NCBI GenBank assembly: GCA_043554545.1
Contig: CP121337.1
Location: forward strand, 3,658,001-3,722,000
DNA length: 64,000 bases
Source of the DNA: UBA7330 sp043554545
Lineage (GTDB): Bacteria > Bacteroidota > Bacteroidia > Cytophagales > Cyclobacteriaceae
Direction of reading: 5' to 3'
Part shown: positions 46,710 through 55,393 of the stretch, piece by piece
How positions within the stretch are numbered: position 1 is the stretch's first letter
Layout: each line of letters opens with the position of its first letter
The notes under the pieces: generated by a model
Databases searched by the model: none
What the model was told of the DNA's origin: nothing
The model's input: only the letters and a program-made list of their open reading frames with translations
Made by a program: the position numbers and the translations under genes

Positions 46710-46775
46710 TATTTTAATAAAATAAATCATCCTCACGATTTTGAGGTAGTTAATGGAAAACACTACATTTAAGCC

Positions 46776-46970
46776 ATGAAGCAAAAAATATTTTCTTTTT
46801 TACTTTTCCTCACAGTATTTGTCTCTCAAGCGCAGGAGGCTACTGAAACTGCCACAGCTGCAGAAACTACCGGTTGGTCAATGCAGACCAAATACTGGAT
46901 GTTGGGGATTTTTGTGATCGTCTCCATCATTGCAGTATTGCGTACTTTCAGGGGAAAAGCCGACGTTTAG
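46776..46970 (+). CDS. Small exported single-TM protein, unknown function
   Basis: The 64-residue protein has an N-terminal signal-like segment (KIFSFLLFLTVFVSQAQ), a short Ala/Thr/Glu-rich linker, and a transmembrane helix at about 38-56 ending in a basic RTFRGKADV tail. I do not recognise a family. It converges with the TPM-domain gene, stop to stop, with 6 bp between. Confidence 0.6.
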   Translation: MKQKIFSFLLFLTVFVSQAQEATETATAAETTGWSMQTKYWMLGIFVIVSIIAVLRTFRGKADV

Positions 46971-46976
46971 TTAAGC

Positions 46977-47630
46977 TCACTCACCAATTCTAAGATCATC
47001 ACTCAGTTCATTTTTATCTGAGCCGGAAACTGTATTGAATCCATGCTTTAAAAGCAATTCTTTACATTCTTCGATTGCTATTACCAGGCCCTTACCAATC
47101 TTCTTTTTCTTGATTCCATCAATTATGGTATCCACAACAGTTTGCCATTCACTTGAATCAAGCTTGTGATTAATCCCTTCATCACCAAGCACAATGACCC
47201 GATGTTCGAGACGACTGATAAAAATAAGTATCCCAATATGTTGATCCGTTTTATGAACACCTTCCTCTAAAAATGCTTCAATTGCACGTTGGTATACCCG
47301 TTGCTCCTGAGTGCTCTTGGAAATAATCCACCTGATTGTGAAAGGAAAAATAATGGGTGTAAGAAATGCCGCTAACATAAAACCAATGACAACCATAGAA
47401 ATATCTACAGGTGTCAATTGAAAAGGCAGCAACCAGGTATATGATAAAAAGGCAAGCGTAACGAGTACGAATAGCCCAACAACTGAGCAGCTGTACCAGG
47501 AGGCCTCTTCATACTTATCACTGGAAGGCACAAAGTATGGCACCAATTCGCCACTTGTTACCTTCTCAAGGCCTTTTACCGCTTCTTTGATGCTTTCCTT
47601 CTCCTGATCTGTAAAATGATATTTACTCAT
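46977..47630 (-). CDS. TPM-domain membrane protein
   Basis: The 217-residue protein has the TPM-fold start (FTDQEKESIKEAVKGLEKVTSGELVPYFV), two transmembrane helices at about 48-70 and 75-100, and the second TPM half HKTDQHIGILIFISRLEHRVIVLGDEGINHKL. In many Bacteroidota such a gene lies with a secreted TPM protein and LemA. The upstream TPM gene ends 15 bp away on the same strand. Confidence 0.85.
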   Translation of the reverse strand: MSKYHFTDQEKESIKEAVKGLEKVTSGELVPYFVPSSDKYEEASWYSCSVVGLFVLVTLAFLSYTWLLPFQLTPVDISMVVIGFMLAAFLTPIIFPFTIRWIISKSTQEQRVYQRAIEAFLEEGVHKTDQHIGILIFISRLEHRVIVLGDEGINHKLDSSEWQTVVDTIIDGIKKKKIGKGLVIAIEECKELLLKHGFNTVSGSDKNELSDDLRIGE

Positions 47631-47645
47631 GTCCTATATTTTTCG

Positions 47646-48521
47646 TTACCAACCTCCAGAAGCACCACCGCCACCAAATCCACCGCCACCACCGGAGAAA
47701 CCTCCGCCAGAAAAACCGCCACCACGACCAAAGCCACCTCCGCCAATGAATATACCTCCACCACCACGTCCTCCTCTTCCTCCGCCACCGGGTATGTTGA
47801 GAAATGCAGACAAAATAACCGTAGCAAATATGGCCACAGCGATATTGGCCATGAGCCAAAGCAACCCAAATAAAAGTATAGAGGTAATAAGTGCTCCCTT
47901 TCCCTTGCCGACCTTCTTTTTTAGAAAGGCATTAATCGCAGCGAAAATAACAAAGCCCAGCACAATAAACACCAAACCAAACTTTGGTGTGGATCTTTTG
48001 GAAGCGCCATTGCTTTGAGAACTTGCAACCGGCAGCTCTTCCCCGTTCACCAGCTTGATCAGTGACTCTACCCCGTCATTTATTCCATCATAGTAATGGC
48101 CTGACCTAAATTCAGGCGTGATCACCTGGGATATAATTCGTTTGGCTAAGGCATCAGGAACAGCACCTTCCAACCCATAGCCTACTTCTATTCGTAGTTT
48201 TCGGTCCTGCATGGCGGCAATAAGAATAACTCCATCATCAATAGCTGTTCGGCCAATTTTCCATTGGTCTGCCACCCTGATTCCATATTGCTCGATGGTC
48301 TCATCACCTGTAGTGGAGACCATTAAAACAACGATCTGACTTCCCTTCGATTTTTCGAATTCAGCCAGTCTGGTTTCCAGTGTTTTAATTTCCGAACTGG
48401 TGAGCGTACCGGTCTGATCAGTAACCCTGGACTTTATCTCAGGAACAGGAATAATATTTTGACCAAAGGCAAAACTGCCCACAAATAAAAAAACAAAAAA
48501 TACTTTAATCCGTCTACTCAC
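47646..48521 (-). CDS. TPM-domain (YgcG-family) exported protein with Gly-rich tail
   Basis: The 291-residue protein has a signal peptide (FFVFLFVGSFAFGQ), a TPM domain at about 25-165 (RVTDQTGTLTSSEIKTLETRLAEFEKSKGSQ.. with IRVADQWKIGR and LRIEVGYGLEGAVPD), transmembrane helices at about 180-245, and a C-terminal tail of Gly with Phe, Arg and Ser (about 245-291) ending in GW. TPM proteins are linked to envelope maintenance and photosystem repair elsewhere. Shadow ORFs in three frames cross the GC-rich tail and are not real. Confidence 0.88.
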   Translation of the reverse strand: MSRRIKVFFVFLFVGSFAFGQNIIPVPEIKSRVTDQTGTLTSSEIKTLETRLAEFEKSKGSQIVVLMVSTTGDETIEQYGIRVADQWKIGRTAIDDGVILIAAMQDRKLRIEVGYGLEGAVPDALAKRIISQVITPEFRSGHYYDGINDGVESLIKLVNGEELPVASSQSNGASKRSTPKFGLVFIVLGFVIFAAINAFLKKKVGKGKGALITSILLFGLLWLMANIAVAIFATVILSAFLNIPGGGGRGGRGGGGIFIGGGGFGRGGGFSGGGFSGGGGGFGGGGASGGW

Positions 48522-48551
48522 TTATATTAATTACCCTTTGGGATAACTTGT

Positions 48552-48559
48552 TAAATTTG
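48552..48559 (+). promoter_or_regulatory. Candidate -7 box of lemA
   Basis: TAAATTTG matches TAnnTTTG 17 bp before the lemA ATG in the 55-bp divergent region. No well-spaced TTTG -33 element is seen. Confidence 0.4.
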
Positions 48560-48576
48560 AGCTAAAATTAAAGCAT

Positions 48577-49167
48577 ATGAATAAGAAATGGATCACCATA
48601 GGCATTATCATTGTAGTTGTTTTTCTTATATACAACTTCTTTTCCGGCCGTTATAACAACATGGTAGCCATGGAAGAAAATGTAAACACCCAATGGTCAA
48701 ATGTCGAGACCCAATATCAAAGGCGCTATGACCTCATACCAAATCTGGTCAACACCGTTAAAGGGTTTGCTACACAAGAACAGGAAGTGCTTCTGGGAGT
48801 GACAGAGGCCAGATCCAAAGCATCCAGCATACAAATAGATCCTACCAACCTGAATGAAAACAATATGCAACAATTTCAACAGGCTCAGGGGCAACTGAAT
48901 GGCGCACTTTCCAGGTTACTCGTAACTGTAGAAAAGTATCCGGACTTAAAATCTAACCAGAATTTCCTCGAGCTTCAGGCTCAGCTGGAAGGAACAGAAA
49001 ACAGGATAGCAGTTTCAAGGCAAAGATTTAATGGTGCTGCTCAGGAATACAACACATATATTCGTTCATTTCCAACAAATACTTTGGCGGGAATGTATGG
49101 CTTTGAAAGAAAGCCGCTATTTGAAGCAGATCAGAATGCTGAAAATGCCCCTAAAGTAGAATTTTAA
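48577..49167 (+). CDS. lemA: LemA-family protein
   Basis: The 196-residue protein has one N-terminal TM helix (about 5-24, ITIGIIIVVVFLIYNFF) and the LemA core: NVNTQWSNVETQYQRRYDLIPNLVNTVKGFATQE, LSRLLVTVEKYPDLKSNQNFLELQAQLEGTENRIAVSRQRFN, and TLAGMYGFERKPLFE. It is an envelope protein of unclear function, commonly in one operon with TPM proteins. Here it is divergent from them. Confidence 0.95.
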   Translation: MNKKWITIGIIIVVVFLIYNFFSGRYNNMVAMEENVNTQWSNVETQYQRRYDLIPNLVNTVKGFATQEQEVLLGVTEARSKASSIQIDPTNLNENNMQQFQQAQGQLNGALSRLLVTVEKYPDLKSNQNFLELQAQLEGTENRIAVSRQRFNGAAQEYNTYIRSFPTNTLAGMYGFERKPLFEADQNAENAPKVEF

Positions 49168-49195
49168 AAATAACTGATTAAACAACTAACACTCC

Positions 49196-50215
49196 ATGAA
49201 AATTGCCGATAAAAGTGGACTTAAACCCTATTTAGCTTCAGAAGATCGTTATGATCAAATAAAGTATCGCCGATGCGGAAGCAGCGGTATCCAATTACCC
49301 GCTTTGTCAATTGGGCTGTGGCATAACTTTGGAGATATTGATGTATTCCATACTGGTCGGATGATATTGCGAGCTGCATTTGATCTTGGGATTGCTCACT
49401 TTGACCTGGCTAATAATTATGGTCCTCCTTTTGGCTCAGCGGAAGAAAATTTTGGGCGTATGTTCAAAAAAGATTTTCAACCCTACCGTCGAGAATTATT
49501 CATCTCCTCGAAGGCTGGGTATGACATGTGGCCAGGACCCTATGGTAATCTTGGCTCGAGAAAATACTTGCTCAACAGTCTGGATGAAAGCCTGGAAAGA
49601 ATGGGGCTAGACTATGTGGATTTGTTTTATCACCACCGGCCTGATCCTGATACGCCTCTGGAGGAAACCATGGGAGCTTTAGATCAGGCAGTGAGGTCAG
49701 GAAAAGCACTCTATGCAGGTATCTCCAACTATCCGGCAGCATTGGCAGAGCAAGCAGCAAAAATCCTTCGGGATATGGGAACTCCTTTGTTTATCAACCA
49801 GGTAAGGTATTCGATGCTGGATCGATGGGTCGAAGAAGATGACCTACTTACTACCCTGGATAATCATGGAGTGGGTTGTATTGCATTTTCCCCACTGGAA
49901 CAGGGAATGCTGACCGATAAATACTTAAATGGAATACCTGAAGATTCTCGTGCAGGCAAAAACATGACCTATCTGCAAAAAGATCAGGTAAAAGAAAACC
50001 TTCCAAAGATTAAGGCACTCAATGAAATCGCCGTTTCCAGGGGACAAAAACTATCGCAAATGGCCCTAGCCTGGCTGTTGAAGGATCATAGAGTTACCAG
50101 CGTGTTGATCGGCGCAAGCTCTATCGGACAACTAAAAGAAAATGTGCAGTCTTTAGATCAGCTGGATTTCAGTGATGAAGAGATTCAGAAGGTCACTAAG
50201 ATTCTAAAAAGCTAG
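49196..50215 (+). CDS. Aldo/keto reductase, YghZ-like
   Basis: The 339-residue protein has the AKR barrel motifs IAHFDLANNYGPPFGSAEENFGR (catalytic Asp/Tyr), SSKAGYDMWPGPYGNLGSRKYLLNSLDESLERMGLDYVDLFYHHRPD, and the NADPH-binding LIGASSIGQLKENV. The WPGPYGxxGSRKYL stretch is typical of the YghZ (L-glyceraldehyde 3-phosphate reductase) group. It follows lemA after 28 bp. Confidence 0.92.
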   Translation: MKIADKSGLKPYLASEDRYDQIKYRRCGSSGIQLPALSIGLWHNFGDIDVFHTGRMILRAAFDLGIAHFDLANNYGPPFGSAEENFGRMFKKDFQPYRRELFISSKAGYDMWPGPYGNLGSRKYLLNSLDESLERMGLDYVDLFYHHRPDPDTPLEETMGALDQAVRSGKALYAGISNYPAALAEQAAKILRDMGTPLFINQVRYSMLDRWVEEDDLLTTLDNHGVGCIAFSPLEQGMLTDKYLNGIPEDSRAGKNMTYLQKDQVKENLPKIKALNEIAVSRGQKLSQMALAWLLKDHRVTSVLIGASSIGQLKENVQSLDQLDFSDEEIQKVTKILKS

Positions 50216-50242
50216 CGTTAGACTTAAATAAATTCTTTTTAA

Positions 50243-50608
50243 ATGGGAATCACAGCTGGTATTTTAATTATCCTGATCAGTGTTGCTCATAACATTTATG
50301 GTGAGGTAAAACAACTCCCGGAATTGAAAAAATTCACCTCGGATCCAATCATGATCGGCTCTTTGAGAATCATGATCTATCAGGGTGGTTTTATCTTATT
50401 GGCGGTAGGAGTTATTCAGGTTTTGGTCTCTTTAGGCATTATTTACCTGACCGGTATTTCCGCTTACTTTCCAATCGGAATCGTGACCATCAATTTAATA
50501 ACCAGCTTGGTCATTGCCCTGTTATTTCATACGGAAATCTTTAAAGTCACCATTCCCCAATTCATCTTATTCATGGTCATCATCACATTGCAGTATCTTT
50601 CTATTTAA
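50243..50608 (+). CDS. Small four-TM membrane protein, unknown function
   Basis: The 121-residue protein has about four hydrophobic helices (about 3-18, 47-70, 74-95, 100-119) and a short cytoplasmic or periplasmic loop EVKQLPELKKFTSDPIMIGS. I do not recognise the family. Placement 27 bp after the reductase gene and 19 bp before the MDR gene suggests co-transcription. Confidence 0.7.
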   Translation: MGITAGILIILISVAHNIYGEVKQLPELKKFTSDPIMIGSLRIMIYQGGFILLAVGVIQVLVSLGIIYLTGISAYFPIGIVTINLITSLVIALLFHTEIFKVTIPQFILFMVIITLQYLSI

Positions 50609-50627
50609 AAATCATGAAGTCATCAAA

Positions 50628-51581
50628 ATGAAAGCTGCCATTCGACGAAAATTTGGTCCTCCAGCCAGTATAAAAATAGAAAGTGTCGTAAAACCTCTTC
50701 CTAAAGATCATGAAGTTTTAGTTAAAGTACACGCCACTACGGTCAACAGAACTGACTGTGCCAACCTGACGGCCAAGCCACTGATCATGAGATTTGTAGT
50801 GGGGTTTCTTAAACCCAAGAAAATTATTCTAGGGACTGACTTAGCTGGTAAAGTGGTGTCAATTGGAAAGAATGTTAGTTCATTAAAGGTTGGCGACAGG
50901 GTTTTTGGCTTAAATGATATGGGCCTGGAGTCACAAGCTGAAAATGTAGCTGTATCAGCTGAATCTTTATATCTCATACCAGAAAATATTGATTTCAAAC
51001 AGGCAGCTGCCAGTTTAGAAGGCGCCCATTATGCGTATACCTTTATTCACAAAGTGGATATTCAACCCGGTCAAAATGTTTTAATTAATGGAGCTACTGG
51101 AGGGATTGGTTCTGCACTTTTACAATTCACCCGTCAGTATGATGTATCCATTACGGCCACATCTAACACAAAAAATATTCCGCTGATCCAATCCCTGGGA
51201 GCTAACAATGTTATTGATTTTACCAAAGAAGACTTTACCAAAAACAAAGTAAAGTATGACTACATTTTTGATGCTGTAGGAAAAAGCACCTTCGGTAAAT
51301 GTAAATCGTTATTGAAAGATAAAGGCATATACATCTCCTCTGAACCAGGACCCTATTCACAGAATATTTTCTTTGCGATGACTTCCTTTTCAAGAGATAA
51401 GAAAGTCATTTTCCCTGTGCCTTATGATAAAAAAAAAACGATACCTTATATCGAAAAGTTGCTAGCTACAGAGCAATTCAAACCAGTCATAGACAGGGAG
51501 TATTCATTAGGGGATATTGCCAAAGCTTATGAATATGTAATGAGCGGGCAGAAAACCGGGAATGTCATCATCAATGTTTAA
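50628..51581 (+). CDS. Zinc-independent MDR alcohol dehydrogenase/quinone oxidoreductase
   Basis: Starting at the ATG at 50628 (MKAAIRRKFGPP) gives 317 residues. A longer frame from 50514 overlaps the upstream gene and looks unreal. Motifs are PLPKDHEVLVKVHATTVNRTDC, LGTDLAGKVVSIGKNVSSLKVGDRVFG and the cofactor loop INGATGGIGSALLQF. No structural zinc cysteines are visible. It reduces a carbonyl or quinone with NADPH, substrate unknown. Confidence 0.9.
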   Translation: MKAAIRRKFGPPASIKIESVVKPLPKDHEVLVKVHATTVNRTDCANLTAKPLIMRFVVGFLKPKKIILGTDLAGKVVSIGKNVSSLKVGDRVFGLNDMGLESQAENVAVSAESLYLIPENIDFKQAAASLEGAHYAYTFIHKVDIQPGQNVLINGATGGIGSALLQFTRQYDVSITATSNTKNIPLIQSLGANNVIDFTKEDFTKNKVKYDYIFDAVGKSTFGKCKSLLKDKGIYISSEPGPYSQNIFFAMTSFSRDKKVIFPVPYDKKKTIPYIEKLLATEQFKPVIDREYSLGDIAKAYEYVMSGQKTGNVIINV

Positions 51582-51630
51582 GTGATTAAGAAAGGGTCAT
51601 TCAAGCGATCCCAAAAAACAAAGCTCTGCT

Positions 51631-51691
51631 CTACTTCCCCGCCTGCGGGGGAAAAGGTGCCGAATGATATATGGGTAATAGAAGCGAAAAG
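51631..51691. repeat. Repeat R1, copy A, of the DUF559 cassette
   Basis: This 61-bp block matches 52409-52469 at 55 of 61 positions. The last 30 bp (51662-51691) are identical. Its start contains a GC-rich hairpin (CCCCGC-CT-GCGGGG, 51637-51650). Confidence 0.9.
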
Positions 51692-51795
51692 CCAAGGATG
51701 TCACGGGCTTCCCTCGAAGCACTCCAAGCAAACTTCACTTTTGCAGAACCTTGACCACGCTAGCTCAATAACTCAACTTGAGAATTCTTCCTCCA

Positions 51796-51866
51796 TCTCC
51801 TTTGATGTGAAACTTTAGAAAAAGCACGGCTAGAAATATCCACCGCTGGCGGGGGTTGGGGGTGGA
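51796..51866. repeat. Repeat R2, copy A, of the DUF559 cassette
   Basis: This 71-bp block matches 52537-52607 at 68 of 71 positions. Its end has a GC-rich inverted repeat (ACCGC-TG-GCGGGGG) and a GGTTGGGGGTGGA tail. Between R1 and R2 the 104 bp at 51692-51795 differ from copy B. The rest of 51582-51940 shows no gene that I can support. Confidence 0.9.
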
Positions 51867-51940
51867 CAATAAGCAAACTCACAGTTAGAAAATTCCACCT
51901 CCAGCAGGAATTTTGGGCACAAATTAAGTAAATTCCCCTA

Positions 51941-52372
51941 ATGAAACCGTCATCTTCTAATAATTACCGATACAATAAGTATCTCGCTTCGTATGCCAAT
52001 GACCTTCGGAAAAACATGACAAAAGCGGAAGCCTGCCTTTGGAAATATGTTCTTAGAGCTGGAAGCATGAAAGGCTTTACTTTCCGTAGGCAGCGACCGG
52101 TCCTCCAATACATTGCAGACTTTATGTGTAAAGAGTTGCACCTAATTATTGAAGTTGATGGTATTACCCACACCTATGAGGAAGTGGCTGATAATGATAA
52201 ACGGAGGCAAGCTGACCTGGAGAAGGCGGGATTTACTGTTATTCGATTCACAGATGAAGAAGTACTTCATCATATCAATACCGTCAGTCAGGAAATAGAA
52301 GATCAGGTAATCAGTATAATGGAAATAAGTGGCATTTCTTCGGGCATACGGAATAGGCGAAGTAAAGGTTGA
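51941..52372 (+). CDS. DUF559 (Vsr-like) endonuclease-domain protein
   Basis: The 143-residue protein has the DUF559 pattern: MTKAEACLWKYVLRAG, FTFRRQRPVLQYIADFMC (D60), LHLIIEVDGITH (E71, D73, H77), D86..R89, and VIRFTDEEVLHHI. This is the PD-(D/E)XK-type fold of very-short-patch repair-like nucleases, without known targets. No methylase is adjacent. The gene is isolated and flanked on both sides by copies of the same two-part repeat, which suggests that it moves or is maintained together with them. Confidence 0.88.
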   Translation: MKPSSSNNYRYNKYLASYANDLRKNMTKAEACLWKYVLRAGSMKGFTFRRQRPVLQYIADFMCKELHLIIEVDGITHTYEEVADNDKRRQADLEKAGFTVIRFTDEEVLHHINTVSQEIEDQVISIMEISGISSGIRNRRSKG

Positions 52373-52408
52373 CGTGTAACTTCCACGCTTCATGCAAAAG
52401 TTCCACCC

Positions 52409-52469
52409 CTACTCCCCCGCTGGCGTGGGAAAAGGTACTGAATGATATATGGGTAATAGAAGCGAAAAG
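52409..52469. repeat. Repeat R1, copy B, of the DUF559 cassette
   Basis: Second copy of the 61-bp block, in the same orientation, 37 bp after the DUF559 stop codon. The hairpin here is CCCCCGC-TG-GCGTGGG, with one mismatch. Confidence 0.9.
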
Positions 52470-52536
52470 TCGTCCCGTACCGCCGCCGCAAACCTTTTGA
52501 GTAGGATATGTGGCTGGAAAGGTGCGGCAGTCTCCT

Positions 52537-52607
52537 TCTCCTTTGATGTAAAACTTTAGAAAAATCACGGCTAGAAATATCCCCCGCTGGCGGGGGTTGG
52601 GGGTGGA
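52537..52607. repeat. Repeat R2, copy B, of the DUF559 cassette
   Basis: Second copy of the 71-bp block, in the same orientation. It ends five bases before the stop codon of the convergent tex gene (52613). Its hairpin CCCCCGC-TG-GCGGGGG (52581-52596) is perfect. The 67 bp between R1 and R2 (52470-52536) differ from copy A and contain their own GCCGCA/TGCGGC pairing. Confidence 0.9.
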
Positions 52608-52612
52608 TTCCC

Positions 52613-54892
52613 TTACCCCCCAAACTTACCTTTCAGCAGCGCAAGCTTTGCCTGAAGGTCTCCCTCGATTGGCTTCTCCTCTCGCTTATTTTGTCTTTGC
52701 TTTTGTGCGGGGTTTTGAGCAGGCTTTTCTTTAGCTCTTTGTTTGGGCTTTGGCTTGCTAAAAGGATCAGACTTCATAGAAAGTGAAATTCGATTTCGGT
52801 CAATATCTACTTCCATTACAGTTACCATCACCTTATCCTGAAGCTTTACCACTTTGGCAGGGTCGGATACAAAGCCGTCCGATAACTGACTGACATGGAC
52901 CAACCCATCCTGATGTACGCCTACGTCAACAAAAGCTCCAAATTTGGTGATATTGGTAACAATACCCGGCAGCTTCATTCCCACAGAGAGGTCGCTGACC
53001 TCATGTACATTATCAGCAAAGGCAAATACTTCAAATTGTTCCCTTGGATCCCGACCTGGTTTAGCCAGCTCTTCGATAATATCTTTTAGGGTTGGCAGCC
53101 CCAAATCTCCAGATACATATTTCTGCAAATCGATTCGTTTTCTCAGGTTGGCATCCTTCACCAGGTCTTCCACTTTACATCCCAGATCCTTTGCCATGGA
53201 ATTCACGGTCTCATAACGCTCAGGGTGAACGGCACTTTCATCAAGAATGTTCTTGGCACCCTTGATCCTGAGAAAGCCAACCGCCTGCTCAAATGCTTTA
53301 TCTCCCAATCGGGCAACGGATTTCAAATCACTTCTACTTTTAAAAGCCCCGTTTTCATTTCGGAAATTCACAATGTTCTCTGCCAATTGAGGGCCTAGTC
53401 CGGAAACATAGGTAAGCAATTGTTTACTAGCTGTATTTAGTTCTACGCCCACACCATTCACACAGCTCATCACCACATCATCCAAGGAATGTTTAAGATT
53501 AGCCTGATCTACATCGTGCTGGTATTGGCCCACACCGATTGATTTGGCATCAAGCTTTACCAACTCCGCAAGCGGATCCATCATCCTACGCCCAATGGAT
53601 ACAGCCCCTCGGACCGTGAGATCATAATCCTTGAACTCCTCTCTGGCAACTTCAGAAGCTGAATAAATTGAAGCCCCGCTTTCATTGACCATGGCTGCCA
53701 GGATGTTTTGGGGTAACCCGATACTTTTCACAAACTGTTCCGTTTCGCGTCCTGCAGTACCGTTACCGATGGCAATGGCTTCAATGTTGTGCTTTTGTGC
53801 CAGGGCTGCAACCACAGCTGCAGCTGTCGTCCGGTCCTTTTGAGGTTCATTGGGATAAATGGCTGTATGCTCCAATAATTTCCCCTGACGATCTAAGCAA
53901 ACCAGTTTACATCCGGTGCGAAATCCCGGGTCGATAGCCATCACTGCTTTTTGACCTAGCGGGGCAGCCATCAGTAACTGCTTGAGGTTTTCTGCGAAAA
54001 CAGCTATTGCCTCCTGATCAGCGGCCTTTTTAAATTCCAAACGCATCTCAGTTTCTATACTCGGCTTGATGAGTCTTTTATAAGAATCCTTTAGCGCTGT
54101 CTCAACTTGCCCGGAAGTCATGTTATGTGCCTTAATAAATTGCCTGGAAAGCTGGTCAATAGCCATTTCCTCTGGTGGATAAGTATCCATCATCAGAATA
54201 CCTTCCCGTTCTCCTCTCCTGATCGCTAACAATCTGTGCGACGGAATTTTTTTAAGCGGTTCCTCCCATTCGAAATAGTCTTTGTACTTGTTACCCTCGT
54301 CTTCCTTGCCTTTTATTACACGTGATTTGACTGTTCCTTCAGATCGGAAGAGCTTCCGAACCCTTTCTCTGGCTTCTGCATCCTCACTAATCCACTCCGC
54401 CATGATATCGCGAGCTCCTTGAAGTGCAGCCTCAACATCGGCTACCTCTTTTTCTTCATTGATGTATTTTTGAGCTTCCGTTTCAGGGTTTCCATTGTTC
54501 TGTCCCCATAAGAGTTTTGCCAGGGGTTCAAGGCCTCGCTCCCTGGCCACGGATGCCTTGGTCTTGCGCTTGGGCTTATAGGGAAGATACAGATCCTCCA
54601 AGGCAGTCATGGTCTCCGCCTCCTCAATCTTCTTTTTTAAATCCGGCGTAAGCTTTTCCTGCTCATCAATAGATTTGAGTATTGCTTCCCTGCGTTTATC
54701 CAGCTCGCGAAGCTGAACCACTCGATCACGAACATTGGCCACCTCCACCTCATCCATGGTGCCAGTCACTTCTTTTCTATATCTGGAGATAAATGGTACG
54801 GTGGAGCCCTCATCTAAAAGCTTAATAGTAGCTTCTACAAAACGAGGTTGCAAGGATAATTCTTTAGCGATTACAGTAGAATAGTTGATCAT
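52613..54892 (-). CDS. tex: Tex-family RNA-binding transcription accessory protein
   Basis: The protein is 759 residues from the ATG at 54890-54892; an upstream in-frame TTG at 54916 is less likely. It has the Tex N-terminal helical domain (LLDEGSTVPFISRYRKEVTG), the YqgF/RuvX-like nuclease-fold domain (VMAIDPGFRTGCKLVCLD), helix-hairpin-helix domains (GVGVELNTASKQLLTYVSGLGPQLAENIV), and an S1 domain (LPGIVTNITKFGAFVDVGVHQDGLVHVSQLSD) near 650-720, followed by a Lys/Gln-rich tail. It binds nucleic acid; its role in transcription or RNA metabolism is not settled. Confidence 0.95.
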   Translation of the reverse strand: MINYSTVIAKELSLQPRFVEATIKLLDEGSTVPFISRYRKEVTGTMDEVEVANVRDRVVQLRELDKRREAILKSIDEQEKLTPDLKKKIEEAETMTALEDLYLPYKPKRKTKASVARERGLEPLAKLLWGQNNGNPETEAQKYINEEKEVADVEAALQGARDIMAEWISEDAEARERVRKLFRSEGTVKSRVIKGKEDEGNKYKDYFEWEEPLKKIPSHRLLAIRRGEREGILMMDTYPPEEMAIDQLSRQFIKAHNMTSGQVETALKDSYKRLIKPSIETEMRLEFKKAADQEAIAVFAENLKQLLMAAPLGQKAVMAIDPGFRTGCKLVCLDRQGKLLEHTAIYPNEPQKDRTTAAAVVAALAQKHNIEAIAIGNGTAGRETEQFVKSIGLPQNILAAMVNESGASIYSASEVAREEFKDYDLTVRGAVSIGRRMMDPLAELVKLDAKSIGVGQYQHDVDQANLKHSLDDVVMSCVNGVGVELNTASKQLLTYVSGLGPQLAENIVNFRNENGAFKSRSDLKSVARLGDKAFEQAVGFLRIKGAKNILDESAVHPERYETVNSMAKDLGCKVEDLVKDANLRKRIDLQKYVSGDLGLPTLKDIIEELAKPGRDPREQFEVFAFADNVHEVSDLSVGMKLPGIVTNITKFGAFVDVGVHQDGLVHVSQLSDGFVSDPAKVVKLQDKVMVTVMEVDIDRNRISLSMKSDPFSKPKPKQRAKEKPAQNPAQKQRQNKREEKPIEGDLQAKLALLKGKFGG

Positions 54893-55037
54893 GTTGCGTG
54901 TCAATTCGGCTGCCAAAAATAAAGGAACGAGCCATCTTATTCCGCATAATTTTCGAGAAGATATTCAAGGAGTTTCACAAAATAAAAACCGTAATTGGAT
55001 GATACTAATCCTTTGTGTTGCCATTGAAAATCAGAAA

Positions 55038-55343
55038 CTAATTTTTGGACTTCATCAAATCCTGCTCAATAACTAGGGACACTTGACCACGCTCATTGCC
55101 AAAGGATGAACTTATGGTTTTCTTTTGGAGAAGCTGCCCAACCTGATCATTAGATATGGTTATTTTAAAATGGTGGTCACTGAGTCTAACGTCCAATTCA
55201 TCCGCGATAGATAAAGAGTAAACAAAATCTTCTCCGGTCGGGAAAGGACAGGTATTTTCGAGTCGCTTGGTTTTAGTAATCTCCTGACACTCCCACTCAT
55301 TCAATCGCAATCGAATGACCTCTTCTGTAATCCTTAGTTTCAT
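55038..55343 (-). CDS. DUF7009-like small protein
   Basis: The 101-residue soluble protein starts MKLRITEEVIRLRLNEWE and continues with FVYSLSIADELDVRLSDHHFKITISNDQVGQL and QVSLVIEQDL. This matches the pattern I know as DUF7009 (MKIRIKxNSIRxRL...). No function is known. It sits alone between tex and the sulfur cluster. Confidence 0.7.
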   Translation of the reverse strand: MKLRITEEVIRLRLNEWECQEITKTKRLENTCPFPTGEDFVYSLSIADELDVRLSDHHFKITISNDQVGQLLQKKTISSSFGNERGQVSLVIEQDLMKSKN

Positions 55344-55393
55344 GTGTAGACTAAGTTAAACTGGGTTGATGAAAAGAGAACTACTATTCAGGA

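Noticed and set aside
47616..48018. Pro-rich, Trp-rich and Val-rich ORFs in other frames
   Set aside because: They are artefacts of the GC-rich stretch that encodes the Gly-rich tail of the TPM-domain protein.
51582..51818. 78-residue ORF downstream of the MDR gene
   Set aside because: It lies across the repeat module and its sequence is a translation of repeat DNA; it lacks a convincing start.
52390..52623. Minus-strand ORFs over repeat copy B
   Set aside because: They translate the R1/R2 repeats, and the same peptide fragments appear from copy A in another frame.
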